The position numbers were made by a program, and so were the translations under genes. Below the pieces are notes generated by a model, which saw only the letters and a list, made by a program, of their open reading frames with translations, was not told where the DNA came from and searched no databases. From positions 46,010 through 110,009 of the forward strand of contig VEQH01000004.1 in NCBI GenBank assembly GCA_018883325.1: 64,000 bases of DNA. The letters run 5' to 3'. The stretch's first letter is position 1. The number at the start of each line of letters is the position of its first letter. This DNA comes from Flavobacteriales bacterium. Lineage in GTDB: Bacteria; Bacteroidota; Bacteroidia; Flavobacteriales_D; Crocinitomicaceae. Below, piece after piece: positions 17,633 to 27,412 of the stretch.

Positions 17633-19077
17633 GCTTTCTTATTTCTTTTGAAAGCCTTTTTCCAACTTTCTAAACTGAAAATTTTGGAATCGTTTGCTGC
17701 TGCATAAGTGGTTAGAATGGCAATTGGTGTGAAGAAAATTCCAGCAATCCACATTCCGAAAAAAGGACTAACCACAAAGGTTCTAGCTAAATTGTCACCA
17801 ATGCTTGTTAGAATGAAATATATCATAAACACAAAAGCGGCGATTACAACAGGTGCACCAAAACCACCTTTTCGAATAATAGCTCCAAGTGGCGCACCGA
17901 TGAAAAACAAAACGATTATGGCATAAGTCAAGGCAAATTTTCTGTGAAATTCAATCCAATACATTTTAATGTCGCGCTCACTTACCGATTGGTAAAGTAG
18001 TTGATTTTCAATTGCTTTGTTGCTGCTTCTTAATTTAGATACAAGCAACATCGCATTTGATTTTTGCTCTATTTTTGAAAGTTTCTCGAGTTGAATATTT
18101 TTTGGTTTTTCCGTTGATGCAAAGCCACTTTGGTCGGGTAAGTTTTTTGGTAAATCAACAAAATACGGATGTTGATTTTTAAGCCCAACCGCATACGATT
18201 TTTGAATTTCCTCGAATCGTTTTTCAAGCGAATCAGTTGCTTCGTTGATTTGAAAAACGTTCATCATCTCATACTTATCCGAAAAAGTATCATCATCTGA
18301 TCGATTAAAAGTAAATCCAGATAAATTCAACTTATATGTTCCATGTGTAAATTCCGATACTCGGTGCGGACGATTTGTAATATCAGGATTTTGAAGTTGC
18401 CCATTGGGTAAATAATTACCATTTGTGAGATTGGTTTCTTCAAAAATTCGTCCATCTTTTAAGTCGAAAAAGAGATATTTTCCGTTTTCTGATTTATATA
18501 TTCGAGCTTCTTTTGCTTTTACAGTCTTGATTTGTAGGCGATTTGTATGGTCGTGAATTGTAACACCGTAATAAACGCTGTCTTTTCCTTCCATTACTTT
18601 TATGGCATAACCTTCAAAATCTTTGGTATAAACGCCAGGTGTTAGAACAGTTGAAATCTTTGTGTTTTGAATGCCATAAATTAAGGAATGCCATTTTAAA
18701 TTGGCCACAGGAATTACATAATTGGCAAAGTAAAAAGTTCCAAGTGCAATGATAAGCACCACAACAAACAAAGGTCGAATGATGCGATAAAGCGATAACC
18801 CACTTGCTTTCAAAGCTGTGAGTTCGTTGTATTCAGATAAATTTCCGAAAGTCATTAAGGAAGAGAGTAATATCGCAAGCGGAAGAGCAAGCGGTATTAA
18901 ACTTGCAGAAACGTAAAATAAAAGTTCGAGAATTAACCAGGTACTTAGGCCTTTTCCCATTAAATCGTCCACATAGACCCAAAAGAATTGCAAAACCAAA
19001 ATGAACATTGAAATAATCAAGGTTACAATGAAAGGCCCAGCAAATGATCGGATACTAAATAAATAAAGACGTTTCAA
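17629..19077 (-). CDS. LptF/LptG-family lipopolysaccharide export permease
   Basis: The 482-residue protein has the YjgP/YjgQ layout: two or three membrane spans at the N-terminus (SFAGPFIVTLIISMFILVLQFFW), a span near 95-115, a large periplasmic beta-jellyroll region, and three spans near the C-terminus (about 375-455). LptF/G form the inner-membrane channel of the LPS transporter with LptB. The start is a TTG at 19077; a TGA directly precedes it in frame and the next Met lies inside the first span, so TTG is forced. A TACATTTG element lies 15 bases upstream. Confidence 0.92.
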   Translation of the reverse strand: MKRLYLFSIRSFAGPFIVTLIISMFILVLQFFWVYVDDLMGKGLSTWLILELLFYVSASLIPLALPLAILLSSLMTFGNLSEYNELTALKASGLSLYRIIRPLFVVVLIIALGTFYFANYVIPVANLKWHSLIYGIQNTKISTVLTPGVYTKDFEGYAIKVMEGKDSVYYGVTIHDHTNRLQIKTVKAKEARIYKSENGKYLFFDLKDGRIFEETNLTNGNYLPNGQLQNPDITNRPHRVSEFTHGTYKLNLSGFTFNRSDDDTFSDKYEMMNVFQINEATDSLEKRFEEIQKSYAVGLKNQHPYFVDLPKNLPDQSGFASTEKPKNIQLEKLSKIEQKSNAMLLVSKLRSSNKAIENQLLYQSVSERDIKMYWIEFHRKFALTYAIIVLFFIGAPLGAIIRKGGFGAPVVIAAFVFMIYFILTSIGDNLARTFVVSPFFGMWIAGIFFTPIAILTTYAAANDSKIFSLESWKKAFKRNKKA

Positions 19078-19092
19078 TCACTTAATTTTTGG

Positions 19093-19100
19093 CAAATGTA
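19093..19100 (-). promoter_or_regulatory. probable -7 element TACATTTG of the lptF/G operon
   Basis: TACATTTG on the minus strand matches TAnnTTTG and lies 15 bases before the TTG start at 19077, supporting that start. Confidence 0.45.
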
Positions 19101-19138
19101 TTCAAATGACTTGAAAGTAGCGTGGATTTAAGTTGGAA

Positions 19139-19522
19139 TCAAGCTCCAAGAATGCGTTTCAACGTATGAATTTGTTGATCCCATAATAAAATTGCACTGT
19201 CTTTATCCTCAGGATATGCAAAATCGGTGATGTTTACAGCAACAGAAGATGTCATTGGGTCAACGTAATAGCTGATTTCAAAATACGTATCGAGTCCTTC
19301 TTCTTCATCAGCTAACCAACGAAATCTGATTTTTGAATGTAATTTATGGTTAATCATTCTTGCTTTTTCAATGTTTCCATCCCATTCGAAAGAATAAATA
19401 TCGTCATTCACATTCACATCGTCCGCAAACCATTCGCTTAATCCACTAGGAGTTGCAATCATATTTTCGAGTACACGTGGTAATGTTTTAAAAAGAAACT
19501 CTAATTCGTATTTTTCTTTCAT
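19139..19522 (-). CDS. START-like domain protein
   Basis: The 127-residue protein has the fold pattern of the small SRPBCC/START-like family common in Bacteroidota (FLFKTLPRVLENMIATPSGLSEWFADDV, then SFEWDG). Such proteins bind a hydrophobic ligand in a helix-grip pocket; the ligand is unknown. Length is typical. It is a single gene between the lptF/G operon and the divergent ICMT-like gene. Confidence 0.9.
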   Translation of the reverse strand: MKEKYELEFLFKTLPRVLENMIATPSGLSEWFADDVNVNDDIYSFEWDGNIEKARMINHKLHSKIRFRWLADEEEGLDTYFEISYYVDPMTSSVAVNITDFAYPEDKDSAILLWDQQIHTLKRILGA

Positions 19523-19582
19523 GTTTGACGATTTTATAAAGTAAATTTATGTTTAGCTTCGCAATTTAGTTAAATTTTTCTA

Positions 19583-20308
19583 ATGGCACTTAAAGAAACA
19601 TTTGAAAATCAGGGTAATTTCCTGTTTCGTTATCGTGGACACATACCGATTGCCTTTATTTTATTAGCAATTCCTTTTGCTTTTTTAAATTCAAGCGCTG
19701 AGAATTTTTACTTTTATTTATTCTTGAGTCTTGTTTTCGTTTTTTCGGGACATTTGGTTCGCGCAAGAACTGTGGGCAGGAGGGAGTTACATACTTCAGG
19801 TAGAAATCGGAGTCAGCAAGTTGCTTCTCGTTTAAACACGAAAGGTTGGTATTCAATGGTTCGTCATCCCTTGTATTTCGGAAACTTTTTGATTTGGCTT
19901 GGTCTAGCTTTTTTCCTTGGAAATTGGTACCTAATTGTTATTTTTTGTCTGCTGTTTTGGTTGTATTACGAACGAATAATGTTTGCAGAAGAACAATTTT
20001 TGGAACGCAAGTTTGGGAGCTATTACCTTTCTTGGGCGGAAAATGTTCCTGCTTTTTTTCCAAATTACAAGAAATTTCAAGCTTCGGAAAATGATTTTTC
20101 GTGGCGAATTGTTTTCAAAAATGAATATCCGGGTGTGCTTTCAACCATGACATCGTATTTATTTTTATTGATTTTAAAACGAACGGCGAGTAACAACGAA
20201 TTTTCCTTTGAATGGATGGATTTATATTTCGCTCTATTTATTTTACTTTTTGGTTTGACTTTCAAATTTCTAAAACGAAGAACAAAAGTGTTTTTTGAAA
20301 TGGACTAA
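19583..20308 (+). CDS. isoprenylcysteine/phospholipid methyltransferase-like membrane protein
   Basis: The 241-residue protein has about five membrane spans and the ICMT/PEMT signature GWYSMVRHPLYFGNFLIWLGLA near 90-115 followed by YYERIMFAEEQFLERKFG, where the RHPxY and EE residues bind S-adenosylmethionine and substrate in the family. It probably methylates a membrane-associated substrate; which one cannot be said. The C-terminal half has extra hydrophobic segments beyond the short family core. Confidence 0.88.
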   Translation: MALKETFENQGNFLFRYRGHIPIAFILLAIPFAFLNSSAENFYFYLFLSLVFVFSGHLVRARTVGRRELHTSGRNRSQQVASRLNTKGWYSMVRHPLYFGNFLIWLGLAFFLGNWYLIVIFCLLFWLYYERIMFAEEQFLERKFGSYYLSWAENVPAFFPNYKKFQASENDFSWRIVFKNEYPGVLSTMTSYLFLLILKRTASNNEFSFEWMDLYFALFILLFGLTFKFLKRRTKVFFEMD

Positions 20309-20338
20309 GTTTGAAAATCAAATTGTTACTGAAATTTT

Positions 20339-21289
20339 TTACTCCATACAGTAAACGACATGATAGGCAGGGGAAAAACCTGCCCAAACTCCCAAAGCTC
20401 CACCTTTAATATTTGTCTTCGCATTAACAGGAGTTGCAAATGGATTTCCGTTACTCTCCAACTGTTCGCGCTTTAAACGGTAGAAATCGTAGGTGTTTTT
20501 ATCTAATTTAGAAAGTTTTACTATCACAGAATCACCTCTTCTAAAGTAGCGTTTGAAGTCGTCGTTGATTGTACTGTCTTTCTTTTTTTGAGGATTTCTA
20601 AACGTTAAGTCTACAGTTAATCCGTCAAAATATCGGTCTCTAAAAAATCTACCTCCTCCATTTCCTGCTCTGAATGTGAAATCTAAAGGTTCTCCATTTG
20701 CCTGCGTGTTTATTCTCCTAGAATCGTATTTGTAAGCATCAAATTGACCTTCTTGATCAGTTAGTTTTGCTTTAAGTAATCCATACTCATCGCTGCCTTC
20801 TTCTAAAACCCATTGAATAGAATTTAAACTTGTTGGCTGTAAAATACTAGTGGAGGCTGTGTATGTTTTTCCCTTGTACAAAATAATCAATTCATAGTTT
20901 TTACCGACTTCTCCTTTTAGGGTCGAAGAAGAGTAAATTCTTATAGGTAGCTGTTGAATTTCGTCGTACTCAACGCGCAACATTTCTGCAAAACGAATTT
21001 GAGTGGAAACAGGAAATTCACTCAACAAACGGTATTCTAGTAGCGTTGTGTCGCCATCCACAACGATTTTCACTTCAGCATCTGCCACAAATGATTCAAT
21101 ATATGTTTCTACATAGGATTCAGAGTAAACACTTGCAGATTGCGATAATAAAATAACTGGATGTCCATCTGTTTCAATATTTCCATCGACCACTAATTCC
21201 GCTTTATACCCAGGAATATCAATTTTAACCTCTTTGGTGCAAGAAGCCAAAACGCTAAAAAGGAATAGGTATGAAATTAGTTTTTTCAA
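20339..21289 (-). CDS. DUF4249 lipoprotein
   Basis: The 316-residue protein has a lipoprotein signal (lipobox LASC near residue 17) and the DUF4249 pattern (ELVVDGNIETDGHPVILLSQSASV, then YELIILYKGKTYTASTSI). DUF4249 lipoproteins often sit beside TonB-dependent receptors, but none is adjacent here. It starts five bases after the stop of the VOC protein gene, so it is probably the last gene of the patatin-VOC-DUF4249 transcript. Confidence 0.9.
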   Translation of the reverse strand: MKKLISYLFLFSVLASCTKEVKIDIPGYKAELVVDGNIETDGHPVILLSQSASVYSESYVETYIESFVADAEVKIVVDGDTTLLEYRLLSEFPVSTQIRFAEMLRVEYDEIQQLPIRIYSSSTLKGEVGKNYELIILYKGKTYTASTSILQPTSLNSIQWVLEEGSDEYGLLKAKLTDQEGQFDAYKYDSRRINTQANGEPLDFTFRAGNGGGRFFRDRYFDGLTVDLTFRNPQKKKDSTINDDFKRYFRRGDSVIVKLSKLDKNTYDFYRLKREQLESNGNPFATPVNAKTNIKGGALGVWAGFSPAYHVVYCME

Positions 21290-21293
21290 GTAG

Positions 21294-22358
21294 TTATTTT
21301 ACGCGATTTAAACCCATTGCTTTGAGCATCCAAGTTGGAAGAAATTTGCCAGGTTTTCTATTTTTTAAATTAATGTACCAGCCGATTTTTTTGATAACTG
21401 GAACTTTGTGTGTTTCAACAAATTCAATGAGTGTTCCATCTGGATCTTCGATGTATGAAAAGCGTCCTCCTGCTTCACCCATGTCAAAAGTATCTGAACT
21501 GTCAACTGTAAAAGGAAATCCTTTAGCTTCACATTCTTTGCGTAATTGTTCCATTCCTTGGATATCAAAACACAAGTGAATGAAGCCCCAATCGCCCCAA
21601 AATCTGTTTTCAAATATTTTTCGGCAGTCGTTTCTGTCGATAGCTTGTACTAATTCAATTTCTGTTGGTCCTAATAATTTGGCAAAAGCACCAATTCTCT
21701 CTTTGCTGTGTGACAAACGTACTCTTCTGAATTTATTTTTTCCACCATTTAATGCGCTCAAATCGTTAAAATTTCCAGTTTCATCAAAGTCGATTTTATC
21801 ATATCCGAGAATATCTTTATATAAAACCAACGATTTTTCAATGTCAGAAACGCCAATCGTTGTACCGCCAACTCCTCCACAATTTGAAGGATGATTCGTT
21901 TTTGAAAACCAACCTTTTCCTTCAATTACTTGAAAAATATTTCCGTTTGGATCTTTTACAAAGAAAGACAATTCTCCAGCTGGATTTTTTGTGGGCGCAT
22001 TCAATAAATTCGCACCATTTTGTTTCATGTAATCATACGATTTTTGAACATCTCGCGATTTTATTTTACAAGAAAACATTCCATAATCTCCTAATTGAAT
22101 GTCAAATGTTGCTTTTTCTGTGTTTCGACTTGTGAATTGCCAAATTTCAAATCCACCGCCACCGTCCATACTCAGTGCAAGTGTTGCAGTTCGTTTATGC
22201 ACTTGACCTCCAGTATAGTTTATCATTAAAGGGGCAGGAGCAGCTTCTTCAAAAATACGAACATCAATTCCGAACATTTTACGGTACCAAACCCAAATTT
22301 CTTGCACATTAGGAACGCCAATTCCCATTTGTTGTATTCCACAGATAATTTTTTCCAC
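21294..22358 (-). CDS. two-domain glyoxalase/VOC family protein
   Basis: Two vicinal-oxygen-chelate modules are visible: residues about 1-145 (MGIGVPNVQEIWVWYRKMFG ... FVKDPNGNIFQVIEG) and about 160-335 (TTIGVSDIEKSLVLYKDILGYD ... YIEDPDGTLIEFVETH). Each has the beta-alpha-beta-beta-beta repeat ending in the acidic metal ligand seen in glyoxalases and ring-cleavage dioxygenases. Substrate unknown. I place the start at the GTG at 22358 (MEKIICGIQQMGIGVP); the upstream TTG at 22391 would abut the patatin stop and adds a non-family leader. Confidence 0.85.
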   Translation of the reverse strand: MEKIICGIQQMGIGVPNVQEIWVWYRKMFGIDVRIFEEAAPAPLMINYTGGQVHKRTATLALSMDGGGGFEIWQFTSRNTEKATFDIQLGDYGMFSCKIKSRDVQKSYDYMKQNGANLLNAPTKNPAGELSFFVKDPNGNIFQVIEGKGWFSKTNHPSNCGGVGGTTIGVSDIEKSLVLYKDILGYDKIDFDETGNFNDLSALNGGKNKFRRVRLSHSKERIGAFAKLLGPTEIELVQAIDRNDCRKIFENRFWGDWGFIHLCFDIQGMEQLRKECEAKGFPFTVDSSDTFDMGEAGGRFSYIEDPDGTLIEFVETHKVPVIKKIGWYINLKNRKPGKFLPTWMLKAMGLNRVK

Positions 22359-22391
22359 GCTAAATAATTTTAAACAAAAATAGAAAATCAA

Positions 22392-24749
22392 TTAACGTAT
22401 AGCACGCTCATTGAACAAAACATAACCAAAACTCACTTGAAATGAAAATGGATTTAATTGTTTTGGGAAATAATTTGCCGTCGCTCGAACTGGTCCAATA
22501 GGAGAGTGGTAAACAAAAGTGCTCGATGCAATAAGTGATTCTCCGCCTGTTGGTCGCGCGTATTCGATTGTTCCGTTGCTTTTTTTTTGAAGTAAAACAA
22601 AAGGCTGATAATAATAGGCATCCAGACGTAAATCAACATTTCTATGCAATGAAAAAACAACATTTAAACCTGCACCTAAAAATTGAGGCGAACGGTATTC
22701 AGGCAAGAAAAAGGTTTCCATATCTGGCAAAATATTGAAAACAGGCATCGATAATATACTTGCTGTGTAATTTGCGAAAAGGGATTGACTATTGAAAACT
22801 CCTTTGGCGTGAATTCCTAAATGAAAATACTTTGCATTGATGATAAATGATTGAAATTCACTTTGAACACTTAACCATTCGTGATTTTTAAAAACGGTAT
22901 CTTTTAGAACTGCTGTTGAACCTGGTGTTGTTTTTTCTTTTCCTTTGATATAGCGCACTTTAACTGAAAAGAAATGTCCTTGATTGGCAAATTGCTTTCT
23001 GTTTAAACTGTTTTGAACAAAGTCCCAAGTAATGGAATTACCTTTGAAAGTTGTAAAATCGGTTGTGTCTTTATTGGTAAAAATCGAAGTTTGGTAATAA
23101 TCATCTTCCAACATAAAAAGTCGGTAATCTAAACTTGATTTTGAATTATTTCCAGTTGGAATTTTTAGTTTAAAACCACCATAGATTTCATTTTGAACTA
23201 AAAATGAAGGTTTTACATCTTCAAAAAAGGTTGAAAAACTTCTGAAATAATCCCAACGATTCATTGTGAAATAACCTGTCAATGCAGTTGGAAAAACAGT
23301 TGGAACCTCAATCGTCAAATCCGCACGAGCTGAACCATAAAATTTTCCAAAATAGGATTCTCCGTGTAAAGCATACGCAATTTTACCAACACCTCGATAA
23401 GTCAAGCCTAAATAGCCTGTATTCACAGCTCGAGAAGAAAAATGACCTCCAATGTCCACTCTAAAATCTTTGGCTTTGGTCACAACTAAATTTAATTGGT
23501 GTGTTGAATCTTTTCGCAAATCAAGCGTAGGGTAAATGTATTGAATTTGTTGCGTTGCATATAAGCGAAAATATCTTTTGGTGAGTTTATCTAAATCTAA
23601 AATTTCAGATTTTTTCTCTCGTAAAAGTGAGTTGGAAGCAAATCTATAGTCAATGTTTTTTTCTTTATTGTTAGTGATGTTTGAAACACGAATTGCTGGA
23701 ATCTTTGCTCTGAAATCCGCTCGACGTTTGTTTAATTCTTCCTTAGAAACTTTGTGAGTAATAAAAAGCTCCAAGGAATCCAGGTATTTCAATGTAGCAT
23801 TGTAACCGTCGGCTATTGCTTCTTCCACTTTTCCAAACTCAAATGTTCCAACATCGGTTTTCGGTTCAATCATTATTCCTTCCGTACAAGGCAAATCGTA
23901 ATTCGTTGGTGTTGTTAACATTGTACTTGCTAATCCAAAGAAATCGCGTTCGTCTATAGGTTTTGGATTGGTTGAAACATTACTTCCAATTAAATAATCA
24001 GGGTGAAAATCTGAGTACATAACATCGATTGGAAAATTATTGTACAAGCCACCATCAAACATCACGACGCCATCAATTTTAATCGGATTGACATACATTG
24101 GATAAGTCATCGAAGCACGAACAGCTTGATTCAAATATCCTTTTGAAAAAACAACGCTTTTACGCGTGATTACATCTGCGCCAACACAACGGAAAGGCAC
24201 GAATAATTTATCAAAATCGCCACCAACAGCAGCACTTGTGGCTCCCATTATACGCATCATTTCATAATCCAAATAAGCGGGAGTAATTAAATTTAAAGGA
24301 ATAGACTTGCGTAAAATGCTATCTTTTGCAAACGAGAAATTAAGTAAACTTGAATTTAATTCATCTTGACGAAACAAAAACTTTTTAGAAACTTCCACTT
24401 GACCAGTTGTCATCAACTGAAATTGTTCGCTCATTACATATGCTTCAATTTCTTCAGGGGAATAACCGCAGGCGTACAAACTTCCAACCAACGAACCTGC
24501 TGATGTTCCAGCAATATAATCAATTGGAATACCACGTTCTTCCAGCGCTTTTAGAACACCAATGTGTGCCACACCCGTTGCGCCCCCACCACTTAAAACC
24601 AAGCCCACTTTTTGTTGAGCATTTAAAATTGAGGGGAAAACCGAAAATAAAACCAGAAATAACGCAGAAAAACCTTTCAATTTCGTTCTTTTGCACAAAG
24701 TTAGCCGATTATCTTTGAAATGTGAATTTGAGAATGTTAAAAACAACAT
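22392..24749 (-). CDS. patatin-like phospholipase fused to an outer-membrane beta-barrel
   Basis: The 785-residue protein has a signal peptide (hydrophobic core about 26-42, ending NAQQ), then a patatin domain with oxyanion motif GGGATG (54-59), nucleophile Ser83 in GTSAG (81-85) and catalytic Asp232 in DGG. A POTRA-like link follows, and the C-terminal ~370 residues have alternating strands typical of a BamA/FhaC-like barrel. This is the layout of PlpD-type (type Vd) secreted or surface lipases. The start is uncertain: the ATG at 24749 precedes a TAACTTTG element, so the real start could be a later TTG. It leads a probable operon with the VOC and DUF4249 genes. Confidence 0.92.
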   Translation of the reverse strand: MLFLTFSNSHFKDNRLTLCKRTKLKGFSALFLVLFSVFPSILNAQQKVGLVLSGGGATGVAHIGVLKALEERGIPIDYIAGTSAGSLVGSLYACGYSPEEIEAYVMSEQFQLMTTGQVEVSKKFLFRQDELNSSLLNFSFAKDSILRKSIPLNLITPAYLDYEMMRIMGATSAAVGGDFDKLFVPFRCVGADVITRKSVVFSKGYLNQAVRASMTYPMYVNPIKIDGVVMFDGGLYNNFPIDVMYSDFHPDYLIGSNVSTNPKPIDERDFFGLASTMLTTPTNYDLPCTEGIMIEPKTDVGTFEFGKVEEAIADGYNATLKYLDSLELFITHKVSKEELNKRRADFRAKIPAIRVSNITNNKEKNIDYRFASNSLLREKKSEILDLDKLTKRYFRLYATQQIQYIYPTLDLRKDSTHQLNLVVTKAKDFRVDIGGHFSSRAVNTGYLGLTYRGVGKIAYALHGESYFGKFYGSARADLTIEVPTVFPTALTGYFTMNRWDYFRSFSTFFEDVKPSFLVQNEIYGGFKLKIPTGNNSKSSLDYRLFMLEDDYYQTSIFTNKDTTDFTTFKGNSITWDFVQNSLNRKQFANQGHFFSVKVRYIKGKEKTTPGSTAVLKDTVFKNHEWLSVQSEFQSFIINAKYFHLGIHAKGVFNSQSLFANYTASILSMPVFNILPDMETFFLPEYRSPQFLGAGLNVVFSLHRNVDLRLDAYYYQPFVLLQKKSNGTIEYARPTGGESLIASSTFVYHSPIGPVRATANYFPKQLNPFSFQVSFGYVLFNERAIR

Positions 24750-24798
24750 TAATTTGAGATTAGTTGACTGTGATTAAAAAGGATTGAATATTACCAGA

Positions 24799-25998
24799 AT
24801 GAAAATGAAAAAAGAAATTGAATTAAAAGACGATGAGTATTTTATCACGTTGAAATGTGTTTTTGGATTTGAAGAAACGCTTAAAGAAGAATTAATCGAA
24901 TTAGGATATCCAGAGGTAGAATTACTGAATCGCGCAGTCAGAATCGTAGGAACTTGGAAAGATGTTTATTTCTTGAATTTACATGTGCGTTGCGCTAATT
25001 CAATTTTAGTTGAAATCGATCATTTTTTCATTCAATCAGAAGAAGATTTATACAAAAGGGCCTCAAAAATTGGTTGGACAAGTATCTTTGATGTCAAGAA
25101 AACATTCGCTGTAAAAGGAGCTGTTTTCTCATCCTTGTTTACCAATTCGCACTATCCATTTTTGGTTATTAAAGATGCAATTGTTGATGCTTTTAGAGAT
25201 AAGTATAACGAGCGCCCAGATGTTGAATTGAAGCGTCCACACGTTGTTTTTGATTTATACATCAAAGAAAAAGAAGTTACACTTTCAATCAATACAAGTG
25301 GAGTTCCTTTATTTCAACGTGGTTACAGAGAATCAATTGGTGAAGCTCCTTTGAATGAGGTTGTTGCAGCAGGTTTGATTCGTATGTCGGGTTGGGATAG
25401 AAAAACAACTTTTTTGGATCCGTTTTGTGGTTCGGGAACTTTATTGATGGAAGCCGCTTTTTTAGCTTCAGGTATTCCTTCAAACATCGAACGTCAGCAT
25501 TACGCTTTCAAAAACTTAAAAGACTTCGATCAAGCACTTTGGGACGAAATTTACGACGGAGCTTTGCGCAATGTGCGAAGTTTACCTTGTAAAATAATGG
25601 GTTCTGATTTATCGGATGAAATGATTATCAAAACTCGTCGAAATTTGCGTTCAATGAGTTTTGGTCGATTTATCCAAACGAGTGTTTTACCTTTCAATGA
25701 GGTTAAAAAACCGGACGATGAAAAAGTTTTTATTGTAACGAATCCACCTTATGGTCAACGTTTGGAGGCAGATGTAGAGGAATTATATGAAGGAATTGGC
25801 AATTGGCTGAAGCACGAAATGACCAATTGCGAAGCTTGGATTATTACTTCAAGTGAAGAAGGTTTAAAATCGATCGGATTAAAACCTTCTAAAAAACACA
25901 AGGTTTTCAATGGTGATTTGGAATGTAGCTTCCGTTCATTTGTTACTTACGAAGGTTCAAAGAAGAACAAAGGCGAAGACTATTCTGTTGAAGATTAG
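24799..25998 (+). CDS. THUMP-domain 23S rRNA guanine-N2 methyltransferase (RlmL-like)
   Basis: The protein has an N-terminal THUMP RNA-binding domain (about 10-160), then a Rossmann methyltransferase with SAM motif FLDPFCGSGTLLMEAA near 205-220 and catalytic NPPYG near 312 (TNPPYGQRLE), as in the RlmL/RlmKL group. It probably modifies guanine in 23S rRNA. I start at the ATG at 24799 (399 residues) rather than a TTG at 24784. It is divergent from the patatin gene. Confidence 0.92.
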   Translation: MKMKKEIELKDDEYFITLKCVFGFEETLKEELIELGYPEVELLNRAVRIVGTWKDVYFLNLHVRCANSILVEIDHFFIQSEEDLYKRASKIGWTSIFDVKKTFAVKGAVFSSLFTNSHYPFLVIKDAIVDAFRDKYNERPDVELKRPHVVFDLYIKEKEVTLSINTSGVPLFQRGYRESIGEAPLNEVVAAGLIRMSGWDRKTTFLDPFCGSGTLLMEAAFLASGIPSNIERQHYAFKNLKDFDQALWDEIYDGALRNVRSLPCKIMGSDLSDEMIIKTRRNLRSMSFGRFIQTSVLPFNEVKKPDDEKVFIVTNPPYGQRLEADVEELYEGIGNWLKHEMTNCEAWIITSSEEGLKSIGLKPSKKHKVFNGDLECSFRSFVTYEGSKKNKGEDYSVED

Positions 25999-26063
25999 TT
26001 GTTTTTAAATTATCTGAATCACTGTGAGTTAAATTGGTAAAATCGCAAAATTTAAAAGTGATT

Positions 26064-27317
26064 TTAACCTTTCTTCTTTTTCTCTTTCGGGTTCACAACA
26101 CGACCGTTTTCCCATTCTTTTGTGTAGGATTTTCCACTTGGGTAAATCATCGATCCTGTACCATTCGGTAAATTGTCTTTCCATGCACCTTGGTAGCGTG
26201 TCTTATTTTTAAAGTAATGCGTTCCTTGTCCACTTCTCACACCTGATTTGTACGAACCAACGTATTTTTCACCATTTGTCCAAGTGTAAATTCCTTGTCC
26301 GTCTTGTAAATCATTTTTCCATTCACCAACATACGTTTCTCCGTTGATATAAGTGATTGTGCCTTGTCCAGCTTTCTTGTCTTCTTGAAATTCTCCTACG
26401 TATTCATCACCATTTGTGTATGTAATTACACCATTTCCATGTTGCATTCCATTTTTCCATTCGCCAACGTATTTTACACCAGTTGCATAAAAAAGGGTTC
26501 CTTTTCCTTCTTGAAATCCATTTTTAAATTCACCTTCATAGCGATTTCCATTTTTCCATTTTTGGGTTCCTTTCCCATTTTTCAAGTCATTTTCCCACAA
26601 TCCAACGTAAACAGTGCCATCAAATGAGGTGAGCGTTCCCAAACCGCTTCTTTTGCCATCTAGCCATTTTCCTGTGTAAGAATCGCCATTTGAGTAGGTT
26701 TTAACACCTTCACCATTAGGTTTTCCAGCTCGCCATTCTCCTACATACTTTGAACCATCTTTCCAAGTGTAAACTCCTTGTCCTTGCTCAAAATCATTTT
26801 CAAAATTTCCTTGGAACGTATCTCCGTTTGCATAAGTAATGCTTCCATTTCCCCAACGTTTGTCTTCTTTGAAGGAGCCAAAAAAAATACTTCCGTCCTT
26901 AAAATGAATTGAACCTTCTCCTGTTTTTTTACCATCAACCCAATTTACTGTGTAAACATCTCCTTTTTCAGAAGTAAAAGTTCCTTTTCCATGTGCTTGA
27001 TTATTAAAGAATTCACCTACGTATTTTGAATTATTAATATAAGCCAAAGTTCCTTCTCCCGATTTCTTTCCGTTTTTGAAAAAACCAACGTATTCATTGC
27101 CGTTGTTTGATTTGAAAGTTCCGTAACCTTCAGGAATGGCTGTAGAATCATATCCCGGCGTTGTTGGAAGTTTGGTAAAAGTTCCAATGTATATATCGCC
27201 GTTATCCCAAGTAAGAATTGGCTTATTCAGTAAAGAATCAAAAATAATTTTCCCCGGTGATTGAGCGAATATCACTTGGCAAAACATTATAAAAATGAAA
27301 ACTAGTAGCTGTTTCAT
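26064..27317 (-). CDS. secreted MORN-repeat protein
   Basis: After a signal peptide (residues 1-18, ending FAQ) the protein is built of roughly fifteen 23-residue MORN repeats (consensus Y.GEWKNG..HGKGTYTYANGD) covering about 40-400, with a Lys-rich end (KEKKKKG). MORN repeats form extended beta-sheets that bind lipids or proteins, though in secreted bacterial proteins the role is unclear. The length is 417 residues. It converges with the THUMP methyltransferase and is divergent from the hutD-like gene. Confidence 0.92.
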   Translation of the reverse strand: MKQLLVFIFIMFCQVIFAQSPGKIIFDSLLNKPILTWDNGDIYIGTFTKLPTTPGYDSTAIPEGYGTFKSNNGNEYVGFFKNGKKSGEGTLAYINNSKYVGEFFNNQAHGKGTFTSEKGDVYTVNWVDGKKTGEGSIHFKDGSIFFGSFKEDKRWGNGSITYANGDTFQGNFENDFEQGQGVYTWKDGSKYVGEWRAGKPNGEGVKTYSNGDSYTGKWLDGKRSGLGTLTSFDGTVYVGLWENDLKNGKGTQKWKNGNRYEGEFKNGFQEGKGTLFYATGVKYVGEWKNGMQHGNGVITYTNGDEYVGEFQEDKKAGQGTITYINGETYVGEWKNDLQDGQGIYTWTNGEKYVGSYKSGVRSGQGTHYFKNKTRYQGAWKDNLPNGTGSMIYPSGKSYTKEWENGRVVNPKEKKKKG

Positions 27318-27412
27318 ACCCTAAATATAGAAATAAAACTAAAAATCAAACTTTTTTGTCACAGAGATGCAATCGTTTAATAGTTTTATCTTTAACAATC
27401 AAAAACGTCGAA

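Noticed and set aside
27356..27412. N-terminal extension of the HutD gene.
   Set aside because: The ATG at 27413 gives the family start; the upstream part has no similarity.
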